This document shows, piece after piece, positions 42,769 to 51,678 of a stretch of DNA of 64,000 bases; position 1 is the stretch's first letter, and every line of letters begins with the position of its first letter. A program made the translations under genes and the position numbers. This DNA comes from Alteribacter aurantiacus DSM 18675 (GTDB lineage Bacteria > Bacillota > Bacilli > Bacillales > Salisediminibacteriaceae): contig NZ_KE386942.1 of the NCBI RefSeq assembly GCF_000429705.1, positions 327,241-391,240 on the forward strand, given 5' to 3'. Below the pieces are notes generated by a model. That model made no database searches. It was not told the DNA's origin and worked only from the letters and a program-made list of their open reading frames with translations.

Positions 42769-43791
42769 ATGAACCATCGTTCACGAATAAAAACGTTTTT
42801 AAAGAATAAAAACATCCTCGTAACAGGTGGCACAGGCTCAATTGGTGGACAGATCGTATCAGCTCTACTTGAGTATGAGCCAAAAAAAATTGTCGTCTTC
42901 AACAAAGACGACAGCAAACAATTTTTAATGAAAGAAAAATATCGTCCCAACCCAAAACTCTTCTTCATCCTTGGAGACATCCGGGACTACAGCGCGATTG
43001 AATATGCCACAAGAAACATTGACCTTGTCTTTCACGTGGCGGCTTTAAAACAAGTACCGGTGTGTGAAGACCACCCCTTTGAGGCTGTAAAAACCAACAT
43101 CATCGGAAGCGAAAACGTCATTCGTGCTTGCATTAAAAACAAAGTGAAAAAAGTTGTCAATGTGAGTACGGATAAAGCAGTGAATCCGACGAACACAATG
43201 GGGGCAACAAAACTGATCTCCGAAAAGCTGTTCTCAAACGCCAACAATCAGCTAAACAACAAGGATACGGTCTTTTGTTCCGTTCGTTTCGGTAATGTCA
43301 TTAACTCCCGCGGCTCGGTGATTCCTCTCTTTATGAAACAAGCAAAAGAAGGAAAGCCACTTACCGTTACCGATCCTGAGATGACTCGCTTTTTCATGAG
43401 CATTTCAGAAGCGGCTGAGTTAACGTTAAAGTCGATCTATTACGCAAAAGGTGGCGAAACATTCATATTTAAAATGAAAGCGTTAAAGCTCCATCAATTA
43501 ACCGAAGCCATCCAATCCTTTTGCCAACAGAAAAAATTGCCCTTGCCTGATGTGATTGAAATCGGAAGTAGACCAGGAGAGAAGAAGTACGAGGAATTGC
43601 TTCATGCTCACGAAACTGAACGATTATATGAAGATGATGAGCTTTTCGTCATTCTCCCGGAAGTTTTGCCGTCTTATCACCACTTCAAACCGTCTTCACA
43701 ATTAAGTAATCGCTCCGATCACGTCCCTTCTATTAATAAGTCTGAAATCATTCATATCCTTGAACAACTAGACGGTGAAAACGATGGGTAA
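42769..43791 (+). CDS. UDP-GlcNAc 4,6-dehydratase, PglF/WbpM-like (LegB role)
   Basis: A 340-residue short-chain dehydrogenase of the polysaccharide biosynthesis dehydratase family. The NAD loop is GGTGSIGG (20-27), STDKA is at 133-137 and the active site reads Met144-x-x-x-Lys148 (NTMGATK). Met in place of Tyr is typical of retaining enzymes such as WbpM/PglF, while PseB-type inverting enzymes use Tyr; this favours the D-sugar (legionaminic) route over pseudaminic acid. It lacks the membrane helices of full-length PglF. AGAGGTGG precedes the ATG. It is first in the plus-strand operon. Confidence 0.87.
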   Translation: MNHRSRIKTFLKNKNILVTGGTGSIGGQIVSALLEYEPKKIVVFNKDDSKQFLMKEKYRPNPKLFFILGDIRDYSAIEYATRNIDLVFHVAALKQVPVCEDHPFEAVKTNIIGSENVIRACIKNKVKKVVNVSTDKAVNPTNTMGATKLISEKLFSNANNQLNNKDTVFCSVRFGNVINSRGSVIPLFMKQAKEGKPLTVTDPEMTRFFMSISEAAELTLKSIYYAKGGETFIFKMKALKLHQLTEAIQSFCQQKKLPLPDVIEIGSRPGEKKYEELLHAHETERLYEDDELFVILPEVLPSYHHFKPSSQLSNRSDHVPSINKSEIIHILEQLDGENDG

Positions 43792-45097
43792 GAAGCTAAA
43801 TTACGTGTGGTTGCACTCTGTGGATTTTTTACATGCCTTTTCACCCGTTACGTATGACAGTGTTCCAATCGCCCTTCCTCTTTTGAGAGAATTTCAAAAG
43901 TATATTAAGAGAAACCGTAAAAAAGCGCGGGCCTTAAAAAGAAAAGTTCACTCTTCCAAGAGCATTCAACAAGCGTGTACTCCCTACCTCATTAACCATA
44001 CTCCCTTGAAAAAAAAGGGTGGATCTATCCTCGTAAGAGCGGAAATGGCCTCTCCTGTATTAGAGAAAAAAAGTGTCATACCCATGGTTTTTTTAGCTCA
44101 TAAAAGAAGTGAATACAAAAAAGCGTTAGCAAATCCTCGCTTACGCCCTCTTTATTACTTGCCGAAAATTAAAGAAAAAGCGATTCCTTCCAACGAGCAA
44201 GTAAAGGTACTGCAGCGCATTAAGACCATCACTTCCTCACCAGATACACCACCTTTTTTAAAGACAAACGCCTTTAAGAGATGGATCCAAATACAAGTGA
44301 TCACGCTCATGAAAAACCTCCGCCGTATGCATACTTTGTTTGACAAACACACCATCACCACAACGTTTTACGGCTCTACACTTAACCGCCATGGAGGATT
44401 CGTGACCTCGTTCGCTCAAACCCGTCGCGCAAAGACCATCAACTACCAACACGGACTTCTTGGTGACATCGGGCATTTACCTTCCAACGCAGATTTGCAC
44501 CTTGTATGGGGGCCGTCACATGTCAATTACCTCGTATCAAATGGGGTACCGAAGAAGAAAGTGAAAATCGCAACGCCAGTATTTGTAAGAAGCGGTCGAG
44601 CAAAAGTCTCCGCACGTAAACACAAGAAAAAACAAATCCTTGTCGCTATGCAGCCTTTAGGAAAAGGATTCAATCGCAGAATGATCAGGCGAATTGAAGG
44701 AGCTGCCAAGGGTATTGAAAATCGCCTACAACTCAACATTAAACTACACCCTGACCACCACCAAAAATCGTTTCGCAGATGGACAAAAGGAAAAAGCACC
44801 ACAGTATACCCACATGGATCGATCCCGTTAAACCAGCTGATCCAAGAAGCTGACTTGGTGATTACCCCATACTCCACCGTAGGTTATGAAGCGATGCTCG
44901 TTGGTAAGCCGGTTGTGTTTTACACGAAAAAGAAACAGTTGTACTTCGTAAAGGGACCTTTAAAACGGGCCACTTCTCGCGCTTCCTTACACACCATCTT
45001 TTTATCTGTATTAGCTAACAAGGTGACTACAAACCGTCTTAAAGTACCGTCGGACAACAACCCGACCAAAAATACACCAGCTTCATTTTTATTGTGA
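43784..45097 (+). CDS. GT-B/capsule-type transferase, SpsB-like (paralogue 1)
   Basis: 437 residues, basic. The C-terminal half has the pattern of the capsule polysaccharide synthesis / CDP-glycerol transferase superfamily: TINYQHGLLGDIG (about 220), LHLVWGPSHVNYL, KLHPDHH (about 320) and DLVITPYSTVGYEAMLVGKPVVFY (about 362-385). B. subtilis SpsB of the sps operon belongs to the same broad group. It likely adds sugar or a phosphoryl group to a growing surface glycan; donor and acceptor are unknown. ATG 43784 overlaps the dehydratase stop by 8 bases; a GTG start at 43775 is possible. Confidence 0.7.
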   Translation: MGKKLNYVWLHSVDFLHAFSPVTYDSVPIALPLLREFQKYIKRNRKKARALKRKVHSSKSIQQACTPYLINHTPLKKKGGSILVRAEMASPVLEKKSVIPMVFLAHKRSEYKKALANPRLRPLYYLPKIKEKAIPSNEQVKVLQRIKTITSSPDTPPFLKTNAFKRWIQIQVITLMKNLRRMHTLFDKHTITTTFYGSTLNRHGGFVTSFAQTRRAKTINYQHGLLGDIGHLPSNADLHLVWGPSHVNYLVSNGVPKKKVKIATPVFVRSGRAKVSARKHKKKQILVAMQPLGKGFNRRMIRRIEGAAKGIENRLQLNIKLHPDHHQKSFRRWTKGKSTTVYPHGSIPLNQLIQEADLVITPYSTVGYEAMLVGKPVVFYTKKKQLYFVKGPLKRATSRASLHTIFLSVLANKVTTNRLKVPSDNNPTKNTPASFLL

Positions 45098-45113
45098 ATA
45101 AGGAGAGAGTAGA

Positions 45114-46097
45114 ATGAATCGACCTATCCTTGCCATTATCGGTGCCGGACAAATCGGTAGACGACACCTCCAAGCCTTAAAGCGCCTTAACCGAAGCGCT
45201 CGCCTGTTTGTTGTGGATCCCAATCCTTCATCATTAACACTTGCAAAAAAACAATATAAAGAGACCCCAAAAACACATGTGAAGCATGACATCTATTATT
45301 TAAATGACCTTGGCGATTTACCTGACAATATTGATGTAGCCATTATTGCAACAACTTCCGACGTACGAAAGACCATTGTTCTACACTTACTAGAAACCTC
45401 TCATGTGGACTGTATGATATTGGAGAAAGTCGTCTTTCAAGACGAAGAGAGCTTTGTTGAAATTAATGACCGTTTACAGTCAGAGGGCGTCATGTGCTGG
45501 GTTAATTGTCCATTAAGGACATTAGAAACATTTGAAAAGGCCAAAGAAGAGCTGAGGACTTCAACGCCAGTTCATTATCGATTAGTAGGAAGTGACTGGA
45601 ACCTAGCTTCCAACGCCATTCACCATTTAGATCTTTTCTCTTATCTAACCGATGAGAGGGTTGTAGATTTAAGCCAATCTCGTCTAAATAATGCTATCCA
45701 ACTGAGCAAACGCAAGGGATTCTATGAAGTTACCGGCACACTTGAAGGACTAGGGGAGAACGGCAGTACCTTTAAAGTAACCTCTCAAGACAAATCCGGA
45801 AATCCTTTTATCCTTCACGTCTCCAACTCAGATGTACACCTTGTTTTAAATTTTACCCAACAAGAAGGGTGGGTAGCTCATAAGAAAACCAACTGGTTAT
45901 GGAAACCATTTCCTTGTGACATTGTTCTTCAGAGTAACCTCACTCATTTGTATGTAGAAGACATCCTTAATTTTAATAGATGCAAACTACCCACTTATCA
46001 AGAGTCATGGCAACAACACCTCCCTTTACTTAAAGTGCTGTCTGCCAAATTTAAAAAAGCAGGCCTTACAAGCGGAAAGGAGTGTCCAATCTCATGA
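45114..46097 (+). CDS. Gfo/Idh/MocA-family oxidoreductase 1
   Basis: A 327-residue NAD(P)-dependent oxidoreductase with the Rossmann motif IIGAGQIGRRHLQAL (about 8-22) and the family Glu-Lys (MILEKVVF, about 103). The C-terminal half has the GFO-type fold with NAIHHLDLFSYL near 165. It probably oxidises or reduces a sugar in the pathway; which one cannot be read. AAGGAGAG precedes the ATG. It overlaps the next oxidoreductase by 4 bases (ATGA). Confidence 0.83.
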   Translation: MNRPILAIIGAGQIGRRHLQALKRLNRSARLFVVDPNPSSLTLAKKQYKETPKTHVKHDIYYLNDLGDLPDNIDVAIIATTSDVRKTIVLHLLETSHVDCMILEKVVFQDEESFVEINDRLQSEGVMCWVNCPLRTLETFEKAKEELRTSTPVHYRLVGSDWNLASNAIHHLDLFSYLTDERVVDLSQSRLNNAIQLSKRKGFYEVTGTLEGLGENGSTFKVTSQDKSGNPFILHVSNSDVHLVLNFTQQEGWVAHKKTNWLWKPFPCDIVLQSNLTHLYVEDILNFNRCKLPTYQESWQQHLPLLKVLSAKFKKAGLTSGKECPIS

Positions 46098-47041
46098 ACC
46101 AAGTTCTTCTCGTTGGAGCAGGTCCGATGGGAGTGGCTTATGCTAAGGTTCTTAAGCATTTAAACGTCAGCTTTACTTGCATATGTAGAACGGAAGCCTC
46201 TGCAAAACGTTTTTATTCCCAAACAGGTTCTCCTTGTCAAACAGGTGGCTTATCAGCTTATTTATCCAAGCACCAAGGCCGCCCTTCTAAAGCCATTATA
46301 TGTGTTCCCGTCGATCAGCTTGCCTCAGTCACGATGGAGTTAATCAGGAACGGGGTCAAACACATATTAGTCGAAAAGCCTGGTGGGATGACCGAGGTGG
46401 AGATTGCTCAAGTTGCGGCTGAAACGAAATCACGTCAAGCAAACGTTTATGTGGCTTATAATAGACGATTTTATCCATCCGTACGAAAAGCCATGGCATT
46501 AATCGAAGAAGACGAGGGTGTGTTGTCCTGTCACTTCGATTTCACCGAACGTAGTAAACGAGTCGACGATCTTGTAAAAAATGTAGAACTTAAAAACAAT
46601 TGGTTTTTAGCTAACTCTACCCATGTCATTGATCTAGCTTTTTTTCTTTGTGGTCCTCCAGTACAAATGAACACCAATATTGGCGGTGGATTACCATGGC
46701 ATCCTCAAGCATCGGTTTTTTCAGGATCAGGAAAGACCGTTAACAACGCTTTATTTTCATACCATAGTAACTGGTCTGGGCCAGGTGGATGGCGGGTGGA
46801 AATCGTTACAAAAAAACGGAAACTCTTACTGGAGCCACTGGAAGAACTTCGCGTTTTGGATCATGACGAGACGGAATATAAAAAGCATACATTTGAAAAT
46901 AACGAGAGAGAATCATTCAAACCAGGACTTCAATCCATGGTCACCGCTTTCCTAAAGAATGATCACACCTCGTTTATCACGATCGGTACCCATAGTGAAC
47001 TCGTTCATACTTGGTACCAACGAATTAAGAAAGGAGTTTGA
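46094..47041 (+). CDS. Gfo/Idh/MocA-family oxidoreductase 2
   Basis: 315 residues; VLLVGAGPMGVAYAKVL at the start, ILVEKPGGM (about 95-103, the family Glu-Lys-Pro), YVAYNRRFYPS (about 128) and WFLANSTHVIDLAFFL with the catalytic-type His (about 178). ATG 46094 forms an ATGA overlap with the preceding stop, and AAAGGAG is ten bases upstream. Two adjacent enzymes of this family suggest successive or heteromeric redox steps on a pathway sugar. Substrate unknown. Confidence 0.83.
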   Translation: MNQVLLVGAGPMGVAYAKVLKHLNVSFTCICRTEASAKRFYSQTGSPCQTGGLSAYLSKHQGRPSKAIICVPVDQLASVTMELIRNGVKHILVEKPGGMTEVEIAQVAAETKSRQANVYVAYNRRFYPSVRKAMALIEEDEGVLSCHFDFTERSKRVDDLVKNVELKNNWFLANSTHVIDLAFFLCGPPVQMNTNIGGGLPWHPQASVFSGSGKTVNNALFSYHSNWSGPGGWRVEIVTKKRKLLLEPLEELRVLDHDETEYKKHTFENNERESFKPGLQSMVTAFLKNDHTSFITIGTHSELVHTWYQRIKKGV

Positions 47042-47048
47042 GACATAC

Positions 47049-48542
47049 ATGTATGGTAGTGAAAGATTAAACAATGATTATGTAATCAGGTACAGCTTAT
47101 TAAAAGAATTCTTTGAAACCTTTTCCACTTTGACTTATAAAGGAATTGAAATGCCGCCTACCCTTGTACATGAATTTAAAAAGCAGGCAACACCACACAT
47201 TACGAAGAATATCAAAAAAAAGTCGTACATTCGGAAGTTAAAAAAGAAACACCGGTTAACAACGGCAAGCCAAGCACAAAAAGTGTTACAACGCATTCCT
47301 GTCATAAAAAGAGACTTATCCGTTGTTGATAAAAGAAAAACGTATCTGATTCCCGGTGTGTTTGCCACGTTTGTTGCAGAACATCTCCGCTCAGAACAAG
47401 TCATACTAACGATTTCCAACCGAGAAGATCGTGCCGCTATTCGTCAAGCTCGGTTGCCTAAATCAGTAAAAAAGGTCAATTATCAATCATCCTTACAAAA
47501 AGAAAAATTACCCAAAAAAGCGTATCGAAGACTACTAAGAAAGCTAAAAAAGCTACTAAGCTCAAAGAAAGTCTTAAGCCATCCTTTATTCAAGACACAC
47601 TCATTTCAAAGCTGGCTTAAGAGAAAGCTGAAGGTGGCGATTAAACGAATAAATGTCCTAGATAAAATAATCAGAAAGAATCCAATCGGTGTAATCGTGG
47701 AAAGAACCGAAATCGTCCCCCCCGGCACAATCCTTTCGATGTTAGCTCGAAAATATAATCTTCCTTTTATCTATACGCCACCGGTTTTAGCCACCGACTC
47801 CAACTTTCTTCCTACTAGAGCATCGCATTATTGTGCATGGGGAAAAAATCAAGCAAGCTGGTACTTAAATAGAGGTATTTCAGCCTCTCAAATTACCATA
47901 ACGGGTAATTTAAAGTTCGAATATGACAAACGGAAACGCTCAATAAACGGAGCCAAATTCAAAAAGTCTTTACACATTCCAGCTAATCACAGCGTTGTTT
48001 TATTTACCACCCAATGGCTAGGGAGGAGAACAACAAGGGTATTGAAAAATTGGCTTTCGACCACTACCTTCGCAAAATTACCCTTGACCATACTCATCAA
48101 ACCTCACCGAAATGATCCAGCTAACTACTATCCTTTATCTAAAAAGAACAAAAATATCAAGGTCTTATCACGTAACTATCCCCTATATGATGCGTTAAGG
48201 AACACAGATGTAGTCATGACCGTGTCTTCAAACACAGCAATTGAAGGGGCTCTTCTAAAAAAGGGAATTGTCATTCTTCAACCCAAAATCTCGTATAATT
48301 TCAAAATGAATCCACACGACTACCATGCCCACCTTGCAAAAGCCAAGGCAGGACCCGTAGTACGCAACCTTAGGGACTTATTTCTAGAATTTAAAAAGGT
48401 TACTCACCTTCCAGACTATCAACAAGAATTGCAAAAATTGAGTCACCAATTTCTAAGAGAGACCATTCGTCAAACAAGCACGCCATCTAAAGAAATGGTT
48501 AGACTTCTAAAAGAACAAATGAAAAAGAGGGATCGTTCATGA
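47049..48542 (+). CDS. GT-B/capsule-type transferase, SpsB-like (paralogue 2)
   Basis: 497 residues, close relative of the gene at 56.6 kb: both begin MYGSxxLNN, share VERTEIVPPGTILSML-type and ASHYCAWGKNQASWYLNRGI blocks (about 245-310), TGNLKFEYD, and the C-terminal VSSNTAIEGALLKKGIVILQP (about 395-415). The superfamily is as for paralogue 1. ATG 47049 was chosen over upstream codons inside the preceding gene since AAGGAG lies twelve bases upstream and the paralogue starts at the same residue. Its stop overlaps the next ATG by 4 bases. Confidence 0.72.
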   Translation: MYGSERLNNDYVIRYSLLKEFFETFSTLTYKGIEMPPTLVHEFKKQATPHITKNIKKKSYIRKLKKKHRLTTASQAQKVLQRIPVIKRDLSVVDKRKTYLIPGVFATFVAEHLRSEQVILTISNREDRAAIRQARLPKSVKKVNYQSSLQKEKLPKKAYRRLLRKLKKLLSSKKVLSHPLFKTHSFQSWLKRKLKVAIKRINVLDKIIRKNPIGVIVERTEIVPPGTILSMLARKYNLPFIYTPPVLATDSNFLPTRASHYCAWGKNQASWYLNRGISASQITITGNLKFEYDKRKRSINGAKFKKSLHIPANHSVVLFTTQWLGRRTTRVLKNWLSTTTFAKLPLTILIKPHRNDPANYYPLSKKNKNIKVLSRNYPLYDALRNTDVVMTVSSNTAIEGALLKKGIVILQPKISYNFKMNPHDYHAHLAKAKAGPVVRNLRDLFLEFKKVTHLPDYQQELQKLSHQFLRETIRQTSTPSKEMVRLLKEQMKKRDRS

Positions 48543-49225
48543 AAGAAATACTGGCTTTTATTCTTGCCCGTGGCGGTTCAAAGCGTTTGCCCGGTAAAAA
48601 TATAAAAGAGTTAAATGGAAAACCTCTTATTCAATACACGATTGAAGCTGGTCAACAAACGCCTGAGATCACCCGAATCATTGTTTCTACAGATGATCCA
48701 GACATCGCACATGTGGCACGAAAAGCCGGTGCCGAAGTACCATTCCCAAGGCCTGCCTCTCTATCGGATGATCACGCATCCCCTGTTGATGCATGTCTTT
48801 ACCTTCTTGATTGTTTAGAAAAAGATGAAAAATATATCCCGGAGACGATTCTTTTATTACAACCCACCTCCCCTCTTCGTACCGCCCAACATATCCAAGA
48901 AGCCTTTCACCTTTATCACACCCAAAAAGCCAACTCTGTTTTAAGCGTCTCCTCAATCCGCGACGAACTCTCTACGTTTGTCACAGAAGGAAACAACGGC
49001 ATGATCCAACTCTTCGTTAAAGAACAAAACGAACACACTCTTCCTGCATATAAATTAAATGGAGCGATCTATATCGTGAAGACTTCCGCATTTCGAAAGG
49101 AACGATCCTTTTTCACAAAAGACACCCTCCCATATGTGATGACGAAAGAGGATAGTGTCGATATCGATACCTCTTTTGACTTTTCATTAGCATCCCTATT
49201 GTTAAAAGGGCGTAGCGAAGGATGA
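48539..49225 (+). CDS. CMP-nonulosonic acid cytidylyltransferase (NeuA/LegF-like)
   Basis: A 228-residue nucleotidyltransferase activating a nonulosonic acid with CTP. It has the signature AFILARGGSKRLPGKNIKELNGKPLIQY (about 5-33), VSTDDPDIAHVARKAGAEVPFPRPASLSDD (about 51-80) and LLQPTSPLRTAQHI (about 103-116), all typical of CMP-sialate synthetases. It is embedded in the operon by ATGA overlaps on both sides. In this context CMP-legionaminic acid is the expected product. Confidence 0.9.
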   Translation: MKEILAFILARGGSKRLPGKNIKELNGKPLIQYTIEAGQQTPEITRIIVSTDDPDIAHVARKAGAEVPFPRPASLSDDHASPVDACLYLLDCLEKDEKYIPETILLLQPTSPLRTAQHIQEAFHLYHTQKANSVLSVSSIRDELSTFVTEGNNGMIQLFVKEQNEHTLPAYKLNGAIYIVKTSAFRKERSFFTKDTLPYVMTKEDSVDIDTSFDFSLASLLLKGRSEG

Positions 49226-49845
49226 TCGGGATTATTGGAGCGGGTGGACACGCAAAAGTGACCTTGGACATTCTTTCAAACCAATCCCCAGGTCAGTTGG
49301 TGACTTTCTTCGCTGACACTGTTGATCCTTTTTTTCATAGCTATCCTCGTTTACCTGGCGATAGAAACACAATCCTTTCTATGCAAACCATCATATCAAC
49401 ATGGCACGTAGCCATTGGAGATAGCAAAACAAGAGGAGCATATTTGGACTTTCTTAAAGAACAGAACCTTCCAACTCTCAACGCCCTACACGAAAAATCC
49501 ATCATTGCTTCTTCCGTAAAACTTGGAGATGGGATTAGCGTCATTGGCGCTGCTGTCATTAATCCGGGGGCTACCATTGGAGATGGGTGCATCATTAACA
49601 CCAGTGCGACTGTGGATCATGATTGTACCTTATCTTCTTACGTGAACATTGGACCAGGAAGTCATTTAGCAGGAAACGTCACGGTCGGTAAGAACAGTGA
49701 TTTAGGAGCCGGGGTTATCGTCATTCCAGGAGTTACAATTGGCGAGCATTGCACGATAGGCGCAGGATCCGTTGTCATTAACGATATTCCCGACCACGCT
49801 CTCGCCGTAGGGGTTCCGGCTCGAGTGATAAAAACCAATATATGA
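49222..49845 (+). CDS. NeuD/PglD-family sugar acetyltransferase (LegH role)
   Basis: 207 residues: N-terminal Rossmann-like PglD domain (MIGIIGAGGHAKVTLDIL) and a C-terminal left-handed beta-helix of hexapeptide repeats (about 90-200), with the catalytic-type His in SATVDHDCTLSSYVNIGPGSHLAGN. It uses acetyl-CoA to N-acetylate the 4-amino group of a UDP-4-amino-6-deoxy sugar, or O-acetylates the acid. Its place with a retaining dehydratase and aminotransferase fits the former. The start overlaps the previous stop (ATGA). Confidence 0.88.
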   Translation: MIGIIGAGGHAKVTLDILSNQSPGQLVTFFADTVDPFFHSYPRLPGDRNTILSMQTIISTWHVAIGDSKTRGAYLDFLKEQNLPTLNALHEKSIIASSVKLGDGISVIGAAVINPGATIGDGCIINTSATVDHDCTLSSYVNIGPGSHLAGNVTVGKNSDLGAGVIVIPGVTIGEHCTIGAGSVVINDIPDHALAVGVPARVIKTNI

Positions 49846-49858
49846 AAAGGAGATTAGT

Positions 49859-50599
49859 ATGATCCCAAAGCATCTTACTGTCTATAAAAAGAAGCCTTTA
49901 ATTTTCACAGTAAGATTGGATAAGTGTAGGGATTGGCTCGGTCATGGGTATACAAGAGATAGCTGGCATTATCTAAGTTATGGTGTGAACGGAGCTCTTA
50001 AAGGAGGCAAAGAAAGCCGATTACAAAAATACTACTCCCTTTTTAAGCCAAAGACATTGGAAGAAGCACTGTTTTTTCACCAAAAAGAACACCCCTTCCT
50101 TCCTGATCGCCCCCCACATCATTCTGAACTTCCTTAGAAAGATACGCGACAACGAACGATAAAAAACTACTCTCAGTTTTTCGGATCCAATCCACTCCCC
50201 TTTACCAAATCCGAAGTTAAAAAAACAGTCAAGCTTTACAAAAATATGAAGCGTTCAGGCTATCGTCCTCGTCGTTACAAAGGCGGGTATATCAGAGGGT
50301 ACTTTCTTATTAAAGGAGATGACTATCGTTTCATCGTTCGAAACGGTCATCATCGATTAGCTGCCTTAGCGCTCCTCGGAGTTAAAAAAATTCAAGTGAA
50401 GCTCTTCAAAGGGTGGCCGCCTTATGTAAAGATCAAGCATGTTTATAGATGGCCTGGGGTCAAAAGTGGCGCTTTTTCCAAGGAACATGCAAAGATGATT
50501 TTCAACTATTACTTTGAATCTAACGGAAAACAAAGGGCACTGGAATTGGGGATTTATCAGAGGTTATTTAAAGAAGCGAAAAAGAAGGGTCCTCATTAG
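49859..50599 (+). pseudogene. ParB-like-domain gene interrupted by an in-frame amber codon
   Basis: One reading frame from ATG 49859 (AAAAGGAG upstream) to 50599 is broken only by TAG at 50135-50137, codon 93; full length would be 246 residues. After the stop the frame stays open and continues sensibly. The distal half has a ParB-like block, RNGHHRLAALALLGVKKIQVKLF (about 160-182). The context PPHHSELP-stop-KDTR suggests an original Trp (TGG). It may be a pseudogene, a sequencing error, or read through. The function in glycan loci is unknown. Confidence 0.72.
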
Positions 50600-50711
50600 A
50601 AGCTACTATGAAGTGGCTTGTATAAAAGAAGACTAAGATATACATTTCTTTTGGCTTCTGTCTATTCTAGCTATACCTAGGTAAATGAAAGGTTCTATTT
50701 TATAAAATTTC

Positions 50712-50720
50712 CATAGGATA
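50712..50720 (+). promoter_or_regulatory. Sporulation-type -10 (CATAGGATA) before the CDP-sugar operon
   Basis: CATAGGATA fits CATANNNTA and ends 15 bases before the AGGAGG of the first gene. No clear -35. Confidence 0.42.
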
Positions 50721-50748
50721 TTAAAAGTAAAGTTTAGGAGGGATTATC

Positions 50749-51678
50749 ATTTCAACGGTTAAAACAATCATCATTTCAGGTTCAACAGGCTACTTTGGTT
50801 CGTTGGCTAAACGTTATTTCTCTTCTAAAGGAATGAAAGTATATGAGGCTAACAGGTCTCCAAACGGAACATTGTACTTCAATTTAGACAAACCATACAA
50901 TTTCTCTTCCACAACATTTAAACCGAAAGTCGATTTATTTATCCATGCAGCTGGAGCCAATGAAAACACTTGTTTAAGCGACCCTTATACTAGCGTCTCA
51001 CAAAACACAATAGGGACCATTGCAGCTCTCGACTTCTGCGTAGAAAATAATATAGAAACCTTTATATATCTATCTACTTTTCATGTTTTTGGAAACCCTA
51101 GTGGGTTAATTGATGAAAAGACCCCACCATCTCCGTTTAATATCTATGGAATTAGCCACCTTCATGCTGAAGACTATGTAACAATGTATACTCGAAAAGG
51201 GCTCTTGAAAGGGATCATCTTAAGACCAAGTAATTTGTTTGGGGTTCCAGATGACCTTTCTACATTTAAGAGATGGTCCTTAATTCCATTTTCTTTTTGC
51301 AGGGATGCCGTCATTCAAAAAGCAATCAATTTAAAGACTTCTGGCAGTCAAATGAGAAATTTCATTTCGGTTTTCGATGTATGTAAGATCATTGAATTGG
51401 TTATCCAACAGCCAAATCAGTACCCAGTCATACATGCAGCAGGAAGTGAAACACTTTCGGTTAAAGACTTTGCCTATACCGTACAAAAGGTTATGAAACA
51501 TCATTTTAAATTGGATGTGTACGTAAACGTTCCTAAGCATAATAATGGTGACCCTCCCCCTCTTCCTTTTACATTCAAGAGCTTATACCTTAACTCTATT
51601 TATCGACCTACAGATACATTAGACGATCATATCATCACATTGTGTACCTACCTTGGAGCTGATTCATATGATAAATAA
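50749..51678 (+). CDS. NAD-dependent epimerase/reductase (extended SDR) with ATT start
   Basis: 309 residues. The cofactor loop IIISGSTGYFG starts about residue 7, so the protein must begin before the first TTG (50803). Between the upstream in-frame stop (50728) and that loop there is no ATG, GTG or TTG. AGGAGG at 50736 is seven bases from ATT 50749, the best start. The active site reads Thr-110 (LSTFHVFG) and Tyr133-x-x-x-His137 (YGISH): the usual catalytic Lys is His. It heads the CDP-sugar operon, so a 4-keto reductase role like RfbJ is plausible, but the Lys change makes activity doubtful. Confidence 0.72.
   Translation: MSTVKTIIISGSTGYFGSLAKRYFSSKGMKVYEANRSPNGTLYFNLDKPYNFSSTTFKPKVDLFIHAAGANENTCLSDPYTSVSQNTIGTIAALDFCVENNIETFIYLSTFHVFGNPSGLIDEKTPPSPFNIYGISHLHAEDYVTMYTRKGLLKGIILRPSNLFGVPDDLSTFKRWSLIPFSFCRDAVIQKAINLKTSGSQMRNFISVFDVCKIIELVIQQPNQYPVIHAAGSETLSVKDFAYTVQKVMKHHFKLDVYVNVPKHNNGDPPPLPFTFKSLYLNSIYRPTDTLDDHIITLCTYLGADSYDK

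Noticed and set aside
46959..47048. Upstream extension of transferase paralogue 2
   Set aside because: These 30 codons overlap the preceding oxidoreductase and have no counterpart in the paralogue at 56.6 kb; AAGGAG points to ATG 47049.
39293..49845. Pseudaminic acid pathway
   Set aside because: The hydrolase is NeuC-type, not PseG; the acetyltransferase is PglD-like, not PseH (GNAT); the dehydratase has Met-x-x-x-Lys instead of the Tyr form of PseB.
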